A stretch of DNA of 64,000 nucleotides from Bog-532 sp963775825 (GCA_963775825.1 CAVZKY010000038.1:1-64000); one strand, 5' to 3'; numbered from the stretch's first letter, positions 44,429-54,479 are shown. The notes: generated by a model from the letters alone, not told the origin. Translations and numbers: made by a program.

Positions 44429-46927
44429 TTGACGGCACGGGGAACTCGCGTATCCGCCGCGGTGCGACGCCGCTGCTTCTCGCTCAGCGCCGCTTCAGGA
44501 ATGGGATTGGTGTTTGCTCTCGCCGTCGCCGTAGGTCCGGGATCGTCTGGGCATTCCGTCGCGCACGGCATGGCCTCGCCGGGCGCGACCGCAGCGGCAT
44601 CGCCGACCCCACCGGCCACGGCCGGGACCGTCCCGGCGCAAGACAGCGCGTCGGCGAAACTGGCCGCGGAAACCACCGCGGCGGCGAATCCGGTCGCCGA
44701 TGCCCTGGGCTCGGCGCAGCAGCCGTCCTGGAGCGCGAAGCCCCGGGTCGTGCGTTATCTCGGCTACCAGTTCCAGGTGCCGAGCTCCTGGCCGGTCTAC
44801 AACCTGGCCACCGATCCCTCGAAGTGCGTCCTGTTCAGCACCCATGCGGTCTACCTGGGCACGCCGGGCAGCAGCCAGAACTGCCCGGCGTCCGCCGTTG
44901 GCCGCACCGAGGCACTGCTCATCCAGCCGGCCAGCTCAGCCAGCACGTCGGCCTCGGCCATCGTCGTGGGCGGTGGGTGGGCCGCCCTGTCCGAAGACGC
45001 TCCGCTGCCCGCCTCCACGACGGCCACCACCCACTTGTTCCAGGTCGAAATACCGAAAGCCGGCGTGCTCGTCACGGCCACTTACGGCACGAACGAGGCA
45101 GGGCTGCGCTCCATACTGGCTGGTGCGACGATCACCGGCCAGACCCCTGCATCCGGCACCAGCTCCCATGTGTCCGGCTCCGGCTCGTCCGGCTCCGGCT
45201 CGTCCGGCTCCGGCTCGTCCGGCTCCGGCTCGTCCGGCTCCGGCTCGTCCGGCTCGTCCGGCTCCGGCTCGTCCGGCTCCGATTCGTCCGGCTCCGGCTC
45301 GTCCGGCTCCGCCGCGCTGGGCGGGTCAGCAGCGCCGACAGCGTCTTCTGCTGCGAGCCAGTCGCTGATGACGGTCGGCCCGACGTCCAGCGCGGCAACG
45401 TCGTCAGCGCAAACCTCCCAGTTGACGTCCATGGTCGGCAGCGGCCTCGGGTTGGACACCTGCACGGTCCCGTCGACGTCGACCATGACCAAATGGCTGG
45501 CGTCGCCGTACCGGGTGATCGGCACCTACCTGGGCGGGATGAACTGGGCGTGCAGCTACGGGAATTTTTCCGCTTCCTGGGCGAGTCAGGCGGCCGCCCA
45601 GGGCTGGCGGTTCGCGCCGCTCTGGGTCGGCAGGCAAGCCCCCTGCTCGACCATCCCGGGAGTCACCGTCATCAATCCGTCGCAGGCCGCCGCCGAGGGA
45701 GAGTCAGAAGCCAGGGCGGCGGTCGGCTCGGCCAAGAAGTTCGGGTTCGGTAAAGGTGCCCCGATCTACTTCGACATGGAGGGTTACGACCCCAGCGGCA
45801 GCTGCAGCAGCGCGGTGGTGAACTTCATCGGCGGGTGGACCCGGGAGCTGCACGTGTACGGCTACGTCTCGGGGGTCTACTCCAGCGCGGCTTCCGGGAT
45901 CAAGAACCTGGTGACCGCGTACATGAGCAGTGGATCTTCGCGGCCGGACGACATCTGGACCGCCGACTGGACCGGCACGCCGGTGCTTACCGACTCGTAC
46001 GTGCCGAGCACCTACTGGTCAAACCATCAGCGGCTGCACCAGTACTCCGGGGCACACGACGAGAAGTGGGGCGGCGCCACGCTGAACATCGACTCGGACG
46101 CTGCCGACGGACTGGTCGTCGGTCAGTCGTCCGTGCCGGACTCCGCCGGGCCCGCCGATAGCGCTACGCCGTCCGAGCTGACCGCTGCGCCGGGCAGCAC
46201 GGCGAAGGTGACCCTGACCTTGCACGGCCTGCCAGAAACGTCGATCGATGTGCAGTGGCAGGTGGACGTGCCGCGGGGCATGTCGGCGGCGCCCAGTTCC
46301 GGAGCCGTCGACCTGACGGCGGGGGGCGTCTACTCGGCGACGGTATCCCTGACGCCTGCCACGTCGCTCGCTTCGGGGCGGTACCTCGTACCGATCACCG
46401 TCGCCTCCGGTTCCCAAACCATTGCCGAAGCGTACGTCCTGGCGACCGTGGTGCGCTCCAGCGGGTCACTGCCGACTCACTCTCCGCTCGTGTTGTACGC
46501 GGCGGACAAAGGTGACATGACGATCGCGGCCCAGATCGCCCGGAGCCTGGCGCTGCCGGCCAGCAATGTGACCGGCAAATTCAAACAGGCATGGCAGGAC
46601 ACGGCCGGTAACAAGGACCTGGTGATCGCCGTCGGGGAGCCCGCTGCCAACGCGCTCTACTTCAACGCCTGCGGGTGGACGGATCCGGCGGGCTGGCCCG
46701 CTGGTTCCACCCCCTTCTACTATCCGGGCTATCCGCTGCGGAGCCCGCCAGGCCGGAACTACTTCGAACTGGCGAGCACGCCTACGACGGCGGGGACCAC
46801 GCAGCTGACGACTCAGCTCACCCAGTACGCGCTGACCGGGACGCTGCCGGGCTACGGGAGCCAACTGGTCGCGCCCACCCCGCCCGCACTCAGCTGCGAA
46901 GGGTCAGCCAACGTCCCGGTGCCGTGA
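44429..46927 (+). CDS. Secreted DUF1906 (glycoside-hydrolase-like) protein with Ser/Gly linker
   Basis: 832 residues from TTG at 44,429, chosen for GGAG at 44,420-44,423. Signal peptide (RRRCFSLSAASGMGLVFALA, then VAVGPGSSG). Residues about 110-230 form a small domain (YLGYQFQVPSSWPVYN, QVEIPKAGVLVTATYG), followed by a Ser/Gly linker of about 45 residues, then the DUF1906/Rv2525c-like barrel (LGLDTCTVPSTSTMTKWLAS, GTYLGGMNWACSYGN, GAPIYFDMEGYD with acidic residues, YGYVSGVYSS). The last third has Ig-like repeats and a region starting LVLYAADKGDMTIAAQIARS. Tat- or Sec-exported; the barrel resembles GH25-type lysozymes but activity is unproven. Confidence 0.8.
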   Translation: MTARGTRVSAAVRRRCFSLSAASGMGLVFALAVAVGPGSSGHSVAHGMASPGATAAASPTPPATAGTVPAQDSASAKLAAETTAAANPVADALGSAQQPSWSAKPRVVRYLGYQFQVPSSWPVYNLATDPSKCVLFSTHAVYLGTPGSSQNCPASAVGRTEALLIQPASSASTSASAIVVGGGWAALSEDAPLPASTTATTHLFQVEIPKAGVLVTATYGTNEAGLRSILAGATITGQTPASGTSSHVSGSGSSGSGSSGSGSSGSGSSGSGSSGSSGSGSSGSDSSGSGSSGSAALGGSAAPTASSAASQSLMTVGPTSSAATSSAQTSQLTSMVGSGLGLDTCTVPSTSTMTKWLASPYRVIGTYLGGMNWACSYGNFSASWASQAAAQGWRFAPLWVGRQAPCSTIPGVTVINPSQAAAEGESEARAAVGSAKKFGFGKGAPIYFDMEGYDPSGSCSSAVVNFIGGWTRELHVYGYVSGVYSSAASGIKNLVTAYMSSGSSRPDDIWTADWTGTPVLTDSYVPSTYWSNHQRLHQYSGAHDEKWGGATLNIDSDAADGLVVGQSSVPDSAGPADSATPSELTAAPGSTAKVTLTLHGLPETSIDVQWQVDVPRGMSAAPSSGAVDLTAGGVYSATVSLTPATSLASGRYLVPITVASGSQTIAEAYVLATVVRSSGSLPTHSPLVLYAADKGDMTIAAQIARSLALPASNVTGKFKQAWQDTAGNKDLVIAVGEPAANALYFNACGWTDPAGWPAGSTPFYYPGYPLRSPPGRNYFELASTPTTAGTTQLTTQLTQYALTGTLPGYGSQLVAPTPPALSCEGSANVPVP
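45172..45312 (+). repeat. Ser/Gly-coding tandem repeat
   Basis: About nine units of the 15-base TCCGGCTCCGGCTCG (Gly-Ser-Gly-Ser-Ser), some shortened. A flexible linker likely to vary in length. Confidence 0.9.
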
Positions 46928-46937
46928 CGGACGCGGA

Positions 46938-47231
46938 TCAATCGACGATGGGATCGGCGTGGGGTGCGCCGAAATAGGGGAACTCACCGAGGATGTTGGT
47001 CCTGGCGACAGCCGCGCCCTGGTCGATAGGAGTGTTGGCCTGCAGCGAGAGCATCACGTTCTGCACGTTGTCCGTCATAGCGCGACCGTTGAAGCCTGCG
47101 AAACCGAACGAGGCCGCCGAATCGAGGACACAAGGCAAAGTGGTACCCGGCTGGCCGCGGAAAAGATAGAAGTCAAGGATGTTGAGCCGCGGGTCTTCCC
47201 TGGCGATGGCGGTGTCGAAATGATGAGACAT
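46938..47231 (-). pseudogene. DUF4331-family gene with the middle deleted
   Basis: 97 residues from ATG at 47,231. It starts as a normal DUF4331 protein (SHHFDTAIAREDPRLNILDF YLFRGQPGTT) and ends as one (FGFAGFNGRAMTDNVQNVML, EFPYFGAP), but the family has about 330 residues and the roughly 230 in between are missing; the frame is kept across the join near 47,130. DUF4331 proteins are secreted or surface beta-propellers of unknown role. An in-frame deletion or an assembly collapse would look the same. Confidence 0.7.
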
Positions 47232-47401
47232 TAGTAAAGGATGACCTTTCACCTATTTTGCCTCGGGTGTGTCGCCCCCGCCGTCCACGACAGAACTCTG
47301 ACCAGTCTGCGGACTATCGGCTCGCCGACCCGTCGGACGGGCGCCCTCACTCGCAAGAGGGGATATTCGCGGTGCCGAGCGCCGCGCGCTGCGGGGCGGC
47401 G

Positions 47402-47650
47402 TCGACGGTCAATTACGAGCCAGGCGACACCACCTCGATCTTCCTGAACTTGCGGGTCGCTGACATCCAGGCCTGCTACGAGGAATGGAAGTCGAAGGGC
47501 GCGGAGTTCGTCACGCCGCCAATCGACCGCGAGGCGGAGATCCGCTGCTACAGGCGAGACCCGGACGGCTACATGATCGAAGTCGGCCAGGCCACGGGCG
47601 CGCTGCACGGCCATCTCGCCAAAAAGCGCCCGGAGGACCTCCCGGGCTGA
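47402..47650 (+). pseudogene. VOC/glyoxalase protein, C-terminal half only
   Basis: FLNLRVADIQACYEEWKSKG, AEFVTPPIDREAEIRCYRRD, PDGYMIEVGQATGALHGHL is the second beta-alpha-beta-beta-beta module of a vicinal-oxygen-chelate protein with its metal Glu. The first module and a start codon are missing, and the sequence before it is frameshifted. It follows the DUF4331 remnant back to back. Confidence 0.6.
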
Positions 47651-47688
47651 GCCCCCCGGCTGAGCCCCCCGGCTGAGCCCCCGGCTGT
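47648..47688. repeat. Three short repeats after the VOC remnant
   Basis: GGCTGAGCCCCCC is repeated three times with a one-base difference in the last unit. Simple-sequence duplication without known role. Confidence 0.7.
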
Positions 47689-47915
47689 GATCTGACACCC
47701 ATTACAGTCGTTAACAAATTGGCATAGAGATGAAATCTGCCGTTATGCCAATATGTGTCGCCGGTTTTCCGGGCGCCCGGTTTTGGCTGCGGAATTATCT
47801 GACCTTCGCGCTATCAATTTCGGCGGCACCGGGGAATGCCGCGGCCCGATTGCTGTACGGTCTCCTTTGCGCTGGCTCACCCAGATGATCGCATTGCTGG
47901 TACGGGGGGATGACG

Positions 47916-48848
47916 ATGGCTCCGACGCGTGGTGTCGCCTGGATGGCCGCGGCGGTCCTGGCCGGCGCGGGGGTGGTCTCGTTCCGGGGCCAGCAGGCCG
48001 AGGCCGCGGCGGCCTCGGCCGTCACGTGCCGGTCGGCCGACCATCCCGCGCTCGCGGCCCAGCTCAGCCGGAACATCCAGGCCGCGCACCGGGGCCGGGT
48101 CTCGACCGTCGCGGCCGGACTCTACGATCCAGGCCTGGGGCTCGGGTGCTGGCTCAACGCCAACGCGCGTTTCGACTCGGCCAGCGTGGTCAAGGCCACC
48201 ATTCTCGGTGCTCTCCTCCGCAAGGCGGAAGATCAGCACAGGTACCTGACCCAGGCCGAGGCCTCCCTGGCCACCGCGATGATCACCCAGTCGGACAACA
48301 ACGCCGCCTCGGCGCTGTGGGCGGACGTGGGCCGGACCTGGCTGCAGCACTTCCTGAACCTGGCCCAGATGACGCGTACGGTGCTGGGTCCCGGGGGCTA
48401 CTGGGGGCTGACCCAGATCACCGCCCACGACGAAATACTGCTCCTGCAGCTCCTGATCAACCCGAACGGGGTGCTCGACAGCGCCTCCCGCGGCTACGAG
48501 CTGGGCCTGATGGCCAGGGTCATCCCCTCGCAGCGGTGGGGTGTCCCGGCCGGCGCGCCCGCCAGCCTGACCGTGCACGTCAAGGACGGCTGGCTGCCCC
48601 GGTCGACGCACGGGTGGCGCATCCACAGCATCGGCTGTTTCACCGGCCGTAACGGCGCTTACAGCATCGCCGTGCTGACCCAGGACAACCCGACGATGAA
48701 CTACGGGATCACGACCGTCCAGGACATTGCCTGGGTGATCAACCGTGACCTGAACCCCGGGACGAAGCCGGCCGCCTCCCCCGCGGCGCCCGCTCCCGCC
48801 CGTAACACGCCGGATGAGAAGCTGCCCGCCCTGCCCGGTATCCCTTAG
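47916..48848 (+). CDS. Secreted class A beta-lactamase-fold serine hydrolase
   Basis: 310 residues. Signal peptide (APTRGVAWMAAAVLAGAGVV, cleaved near AEA). Penicillin-recognising motifs: SxxK as SASVVK (near residue 90), SDN as QSDNNA (near 126), and a KTG-like box VHVKDGWL with Asp for Thr. A Pro-rich tail follows. The missing Thr and a weak omega loop argue against a true beta-lactamase; wall-binding hydrolases of this type often act on cell-wall peptides. Start ATG at 47,916 fits the GGGGGG site best; ATG at 47,910 is an alternative. No partner gene adjoins. Confidence 0.8.
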   Translation: MAPTRGVAWMAAAVLAGAGVVSFRGQQAEAAAASAVTCRSADHPALAAQLSRNIQAAHRGRVSTVAAGLYDPGLGLGCWLNANARFDSASVVKATILGALLRKAEDQHRYLTQAEASLATAMITQSDNNAASALWADVGRTWLQHFLNLAQMTRTVLGPGGYWGLTQITAHDEILLLQLLINPNGVLDSASRGYELGLMARVIPSQRWGVPAGAPASLTVHVKDGWLPRSTHGWRIHSIGCFTGRNGAYSIAVLTQDNPTMNYGITTVQDIAWVINRDLNPGTKPAASPAAPAPARNTPDEKLPALPGIP

Positions 48849-48931
48849 GAGCTCAGGCCCGGCTCAAGTGGAACGGTGACCCGCCAGCGACGGCGACCCG
48901 ATCACCGGCGATCCCCCGGAACCGGCGGCCG

Positions 48932-49726
48932 TCAGGTGGCGGGGGCGAGGGCGATGATGCCGAAGGTTTCGCCCTGGTTGCCGGTGACAACGGCCATGCG
49001 GCCGATGGGGCTGTCGCTGGGGGCCATGATGACCCGTCCGCCGAGGCTGGTGACCGTGGCGGCGGCCGTGTCGGTGTCTTCCACGGCGAACCAGGTCAGC
49101 CAGTGGGGTGGGACGTCCTCGGGGACGCCCATGCGGGTGTCGTCGGCGATGCCTCCTGCGAAGTCGGTCCTGCCGGGAGTGGCGAAGGTGACGTACCCCT
49201 CGTCCTGGCCTGTGGGGGACATGGGGGTATAGGTGTAGCCGAACACGTCCGCGAAGAAGGTCTTGGCCGCCTCGTAGTCACGGGTGTGCAGCTCGTTCCA
49301 GCAGTACGTGCCGGGCTGGTTGAACACGCCGGCTCCGGTGTGGTCTTTGGCCTGCCACAGCCCGGCTGCTGCGCCGGCCGGGTCGGTGAAGACGGTCATC
49401 CGCCCGACGGTCATCACATCAAACGGGGGCATGAGCAGCTGGCCCCCGGCCGCGGTGACCTTCACGGCGGTCGCGTCAACGTCGTCGGTTGCGATGTAGG
49501 TGGTCCACACGCTCGGCATCGGCTGACCGCCGGGTTTGGGCCCGATCCCGGCGGCAGGCTTGCCATCGAGCAGTGCCATCAGGTAACCGCGGGCCTCGGG
49601 CGGGCTGTCCTGGACGTCCCAGCCCAGCAACTGGGAGTAGAAGGCACGGGCAGCCTGCGGATCATCGACCTGACAGTCGACCCAGCACGGAATACCTGCC
49701 GGCCAAGGAGTGTCGCGCGTAGGCAT
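48932..49726 (-). CDS. Double-module VOC (glyoxalase/bleomycin-resistance) protein
   Basis: 264 residues with two VOC modules. First: PCWVDCQVDDPQAARAFYSQ, YLMALLDGKPAAGIGP, MTVFTDPAGAAAGLWQA. Second: GTYCWNELHTRDYEAAKTFF, GYVTFATPGRTDFAGGIAD, VIMAPSDSPIGRMAVVTGNQ. Two modules make one pseudo-symmetric metal site in a single chain. Close to actinomycete proteins annotated as VOC or hydroxylase. Its first 65 bases overlap the end of the helicase gene upstream on the same strand. Confidence 0.85.
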   Translation of the reverse strand: MPTRDTPWPAGIPCWVDCQVDDPQAARAFYSQLLGWDVQDSPPEARGYLMALLDGKPAAGIGPKPGGQPMPSVWTTYIATDDVDATAVKVTAAGGQLLMPPFDVMTVGRMTVFTDPAGAAAGLWQAKDHTGAGVFNQPGTYCWNELHTRDYEAAKTFFADVFGYTYTPMSPTGQDEGYVTFATPGRTDFAGGIADDTRMGVPEDVPPHWLTWFAVEDTDTAAATVTSLGGRVIMAPSDSPIGRMAVVTGNQGETFGIIALAPAT

Positions 49727-51734
49727 GAGTCTCCCCTCGAGGTGAGCTCCCGGAGGGGAGCGGTCTGCCTAGCACATCACACCGCACCGACACCACGGCA
49801 CCGGACGCGGACGTAACCCCAGGATGCGGTTCCGCCGGGCGAGCGTGGTGAGACAGCGCCGGGTCGGCTGGGCGAGCACGAGAAGGCAGCGGCAGATCCG
49901 CCAGGCCAGGCGGCAGGAACGTGCTCAGCTGGCCGGTGGCGGAGACGTAGAGGTGGTCCCGGGCCCGGGTGCAGGCCACGAACAGCACGCAGCGTTCCCG
50001 CTGCAGGTCCTGGGCGTGCGCCAGGGGGTCCTCATCAGCCGCGGTGATGGCCGCCGGGTCCGGGACCGCGCCTTCCTCGACGCCGATCACCGCGACGGCC
50101 TGGAACTCCAGGCCCTTCATGGCGTGCATGGTGCCGGCCCGGATGCCCGCCGCACCGCCCGGGGCGCTGATCGAGGTGGTGTCGAGGCCATCCGCTTTGA
50201 GTGCCCCGCGGGCCTCCCGCACCAGGCCGGCGGATCTGGCCGTAACCCCGATGGCGCCCGGCTCGAAGCCGGCCGCCAGCCACGAACGGATCCGTTCGGA
50301 AAGGAGTCTGAATTCCTCGCCGCGGGTGGCGGCGAGGCGGACCTGCGGTCGCTGGCCGTGCATCGGGGAGCGGTAGCCGAGCAGGGAGTCGGCCTCGCCG
50401 TCCAGGCCGGTGACCGGATCGGAGCCGAGCAGGGGCATCGCCCAGGCCAGGATCTCCTGGGTGGTGCGGTAGTTCAGGGATAGCCTCCGGCTGCGCCCCC
50501 GCACGCTGACCCGCAGGCTGGCCAGGGAGGCCCGGCTGCGGTAGACACGCTGGTGCGGGTCAGCCGCAATGAACAGGTCATCCGGGCCTCCGGCTACGGC
50601 CGCGCGGAGCAGCCGCCACTGCGCGGAATGCAGGTCTTGGGCCTCGTCCACCAGGATGTGCCGGTAGCGCGGCGCTCCGGCCTCCCGGAGCAGGTGCGCG
50701 GCCTCGTTGGCCAGCTGCAGGTGGGTGGTCCGGCGGGCGGTGGCCAGCTCGGCCATGACCTGCTGGGCGGCCTGCCATACCTGGCTCCGCTGGGCCTTGG
50801 TGAGCGGACGTCCACGGCCAGTGCGCAGGCACGTTAGGTAGGCGTGCTCGCTGCGCAGGTCCTGGGCCAGGATGACCTCCTCCCACTCGTTCTTGAGGAA
50901 GGCCGGGGTGAATTCCAGGCCGAAGGCCGCCGCTGCCTCGGCGCAGCGGGCGCGCAGCACCCGCTCGTCCGCGATGACCGGAGTGCCGCCGGCCTTCGTG
51001 ACGATGCTGTACGCCAGCCGGTCCACGTTGTGGACCTGGATCTGGCGGCGCACCGCGGGGTCGCGGATCAGCAGGTCAAGCTGGGCCTGCATAGCGTTGG
51101 CCAGGTTGCCGTTGAAGGTCGTCAGCAGGATCGGCGCCGCATCAGGTCCGGGGGCCGACGCCTCGGCGGCGCCCGGCGCGGCTGGCCCGGAGGCGGCGCG
51201 TGCGGCCAGGAACGCCGCACGGTGCAGCACGGTGACCGTCTTGCCGGTCCCGGGACCGCCGGTCACCTGGGCGGGACCGCTGTAGCTCGGCCGGTAGGCG
51301 ATCTCGCGCTGGCTGGGGTGCAGGAACGTCCGCCAGGCAGTGAACGGGTGGGCCAGGATGAGCCGCAGTTCCTCGTGGCCCGAGACGAACGCAACCTGGT
51401 CTGGGGTCCGTTCCATGGCAGCGACCAGGCCCGTGGCCTGGTTGACGCCGGCGCGATGGCTGGCGGCGTAGCCGACGGCCTCGTCCAGGGGCAGGATCGT
51501 GAGCAGGCAGTAGGTGTCACCGCTGTCCGGGACCAGCACGGCGCCGTACCACGCGCCGTCTACCCGCAGCAGGCGGATCCGGTCGTCCAGGCTGCCGGGC
51601 ACCTTCTCCAGGTACGCCGCACCGTGACGGCCGTTGGCGAAGTCAGCGATCGCCGATTGGACGGCACCTTGGACCCTCTTGTCCAGCTTGGCGAAGGCCG
51701 ACAGGACGTCCTTCGTGATTGCCAGGCGAGCCAC
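49662..51734 (-). CDS. UvrD/Rep-type helicase with a RelE-like N-terminal domain
   Basis: 690 residues. N-terminal 100 residues (ITKDVLSAFAKLDKRVQGAV, DDRIRLLRVDGAWYGAVLVP, YCLLTILPLDEAVGYA) fold like RelE/ParE toxins. Then a superfamily 1 helicase: Walker A in TGGPGTGKTVTVLHRAAFLA, motif II in HILVDEAQDLHSAQWRLL, motif IV-V (LSLNYRTTQEILAWA, AGTMHAMKGLEFQAVAVIGV), motif VI in VLFVACTRARDHLYVS. The last 60 residues, which overlap the next gene, are Arg/Pro-rich and may be read-through after a frameshift. The RelE-like part may bind the ribosome or DNA; the fusion is a known but poorly studied actinomycete form. Confidence 0.85.
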   Translation of the reverse strand: MARLAITKDVLSAFAKLDKRVQGAVQSAIADFANGRHGAAYLEKVPGSLDDRIRLLRVDGAWYGAVLVPDSGDTYCLLTILPLDEAVGYAASHRAGVNQATGLVAAMERTPDQVAFVSGHEELRLILAHPFTAWRTFLHPSQREIAYRPSYSGPAQVTGGPGTGKTVTVLHRAAFLAARAASGPAAPGAAEASAPGPDAAPILLTTFNGNLANAMQAQLDLLIRDPAVRRQIQVHNVDRLAYSIVTKAGGTPVIADERVLRARCAEAAAAFGLEFTPAFLKNEWEEVILAQDLRSEHAYLTCLRTGRGRPLTKAQRSQVWQAAQQVMAELATARRTTHLQLANEAAHLLREAGAPRYRHILVDEAQDLHSAQWRLLRAAVAGGPDDLFIAADPHQRVYRSRASLASLRVSVRGRSRRLSLNYRTTQEILAWAMPLLGSDPVTGLDGEADSLLGYRSPMHGQRPQVRLAATRGEEFRLLSERIRSWLAAGFEPGAIGVTARSAGLVREARGALKADGLDTTSISAPGGAAGIRAGTMHAMKGLEFQAVAVIGVEEGAVPDPAAITAADEDPLAHAQDLQRERCVLFVACTRARDHLYVSATGQLSTFLPPGLADLPLPSRARPADPALSHHARPAEPHPGVTSASGAVVSVRCDVLGRPLPSGSSPRGETHAYARHSLAGRYSVLGRLSGR

Positions 51735-51890
51735 TGGCTGTGTCCTCCCCTTGCCGGCTGTCCCCCGAAGCTGGCGGATCAGCTAGATCGGCATGCTAGA
51801 CCGCGGTGGCCACCCGGGCATAGTGAACCAAACAACGCATCACCATGACCGTCCCTCATGACGCGGGATCAGCCGCCGCTCGGCTCTCCT

Positions 51891-54078
51891 ATGATGCTTG
51901 ATGTGCCTGATTTAACGGTCTGGTTCCACCCGCCACGCGGATGGGCCGAGAGCATCCATGTTCACGTCTGGGACACCCACCCGCCGAAGGTCACCACGGG
52001 CTGGCCGGGAGTCCCGATGCACGCGCACGGGGACGGCTGGTACGTCTACCGCATCGAGGGTGTGGACACCGCAAGCCTGGTGTTCCACGACCAGCACGGG
52101 CGGCAGACGGCCGACCTGCGCCGGGAGCGGGACGGCTGGATGGATCGCGATGGCCAGTGGCAGGACGCCGACCCCCGGACCGCTGGTAGCGCCGCGGTGT
52201 CCGGCACGGCACCCGCGGCGGCAGGGGCACCCGCGGCGACGGGTGCACCCGCCCCGCAGGCCCCGCCGTCCGGGATGGACTTCCGTGCGGAGACCATCTA
52301 CTTCCTGATCACCACCCGGTTCTACGACGGTGATCCGGCGAACAACTTCTACTGCCGGGACCGGATCGCCTTCGACCCCAGCGGCCGCCCGACGGACCCG
52401 CACTGGCGGGGCGACTTCAAAGGGCTGATCGAGCAACTGGACTACCTCAAGGACCTGGGCTTCACCGCTATCTGGATCACCCCGCCGATCGAGAACCGCA
52501 GCGGGCTGGACTATCACGGTTACCACGGCTACGACTGGACCCGGATCGATCCCCGGCTGGAGTCGCCGGACGCGACCTACCAGCACCTCATCGACGCGGC
52601 GCACGAGCGGGGCATCAAGATCATTCAGGACATCGTCGTCAACCATTCCTGCCAGTACGGGATCCGGGGCAAGGTCTGGATCGACCACCTGCCCATCAAG
52701 TACTACGTCCCGCAGGGGTCCCGGCAGGGTGAGGTGAACCACGGGCCCTATCAGGGCAACCTCGGCAACTACGGCTGGCCCAACCGGGACGACCTGGACA
52801 ACCCGGTGGCGCCGCAGTGGTACCGGGAAAGGCACGAACGTGACCCGGAGGGCCGTGAACCCCTGACCGATCCGCGGACCGGCCAGACCGTCCCGGAACC
52901 CGGGTACGACCCCGGCCGGTTCTTCGGGGTGGACCCGGGCCGACTCGACCCGCAGTGGTACCACCAGGACGGTTTCATCGCAGGCGGCGACTGGGAAAGC
53001 GCATATCCGCTGCAGCACAAGCACATCGCAGGCGACTGCATCGACCTGGCGACCGAACGCAACAACGTCAAGGACTACCTGATCACCGCGATCAGCCGTC
53101 ACCTCGACATGGGCGTCGACGCGCTGCGGATCGACACCGTCAAGCACGTGGAGCGGGGGAACCTGCTCGAGTACGTCAACGCCTGGAAGGCCCACAAACC
53201 GGGCCTCTTCGTCTTCGGGGAGAACCTGGTCAAGGGCTACGGATGGGGAGACATGGGCGGCGGCGACAACGGCCCGTCCCCGATCCGGCCCTGGTGGTAC
53301 ACCCGGCTCGGCGACGACCCGCGCAATCCCCGTTCCGGCGGCGACTCCGGCTTCGCGGTGCTCGACTTCGGGTTGTTCTCCTCCTTCAGGGACAACCTGA
53401 GCCGGGGCACCTTCAGCGGTCTCGCGCAGGCGATGTCGATGGACTGGATCTACGGTGACCCGACCACGCTCATCACGTTTCTGCAGAACCACGACGTCGG
53501 CCCGGACAACGACTTCAAGTACCGATTCAAGGGCGAGCAGTGGATGGCCGCGGCCGCCTACAACGTGCTCTGGACGGTCCGCGGCATCCCCTGCCTCTAC
53601 TACGGCGAGGAAATCGAGTTCATGAAGGGCGCTCCGCAGGACGTCGAGGGCGAGCGGGACACCCTGGCCCAGACCGGGCGGGCCTACTTCGGAGACCACC
53701 TGACCCCTGAACGGATCGGCGAGACCCGGGCGCACCCCCTCTACGGGCACATCAAGCGCCTCAACCAGATCCGCCGGGCGCTCCCCGCCCTGCAAGAAGG
53801 CACCCATGAGCCAGTTGGACGAGTGGGGCAGCGGGCTCAGCTTCGTGCGCGACCACGACGGCGGGCGCAGCTACGTCGTCGTCGGCCTCGCGATCGGCAG
53901 CGACCAGGCCATTACTGTGCGGGGCGTGCTCAACGGCACCTACCGCGATGCCGTCACCGGCCGGGAGATCGTGGTCCACGACGGAACGCTGACGTTCGAC
54001 GTCCGGGGCAGTTCGGCCGGCATCTACGTGCTGGACGGGCCGGGCCGGATCGGCGTGGATGGCGCCTATCTGCGCTGA
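51891..54078 (+). CDS. GH13 alpha-amylase-family glycosidase, one frameshift near the end
   Basis: About 728 residues when the frames are joined. N-terminal carbohydrate-binding-like domain (VWFHPPRGWAESIHVHVWDT, VFHDQHGRQTADLRRERDGW), Ala/Pro linker, then the GH13 barrel: FYDGDPANNFYCRDRI, IIQDIVVNHSC, nucleophile Asp in ALRIDTVKHV (about residue 415), acid Glu in FVFGENLVK, third Asp in FLQNHDVGPDNDF. Just before 53,805 the frame slips (one extra C in GAGCCAG) and the all-beta end domain is read in the next frame (QLDEWGSGLSFVRDHDGG to VDGAYLR). Likely acts on alpha-glucans outside or at the cell; no signal peptide was seen. Start ATG at 51,891 or 51,858. Confidence 0.8.
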
Positions 54079-54113
54079 GGCGACCTCTTGTTGACGGTGA
54101 AACGAGTGCGGTA

Positions 54114-54479
54114 TCAGCACGCACGGACCCCGTTCCGGAACACCGCGGTTACCCGGAGGAGGGCACTGACATCCGTGAGCGGGTCACCGTCGACGGCGAC
54201 TAGGTCCGCGTCATAGCCAGCGGCGAGCCTGCCCTTACGGTCACCCACCCCGCAAGCGGCTGCCGCCAGCGAGGTGACCGAACCAAGCGCTTCGGCGGCG
54301 GGCACTCCGATCAGTGAAAGCAGCCCGACACCGTACGGCAGGGCGTCGTGCGGCCGGGATGGGATGCCGCCCGCATCGGAGGACAACACCAGCCGCACCC
54401 CGGCAGGCATTGACTCGTGTGGCACGGTCATGACCACCCTGTCGCCTGCAGCGTGATGGCCTGCTGGCAGGCGGCACAA
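54114..54479 (-). pseudogene. Amidohydrolase, C-terminal third only
   Basis: VRLVLSSDAGGIPSRPHDAL, PYGVGLLSLIGVPAAEALGS, KGRLAAGYDADLVAVDGDPL is the end of an imidazolonepropionase-like metal-dependent amidohydrolase, with the last metal Asp in SSDAG. The N-terminal HxH metal site and most of the barrel (about 250 residues) are missing. Confidence 0.65.

Noticed and set aside
45172..45312. Possible CRISPR array in the Ser/Gly repeat region
   Set aside because: Units are contiguous 15-mers within a coding frame, without spacers.
51912..53807. A 631-codon minus-strand frame opposite the GH13 gene
   Set aside because: High-GC antisense shadow; the plus strand has all GH13 catalytic motifs.
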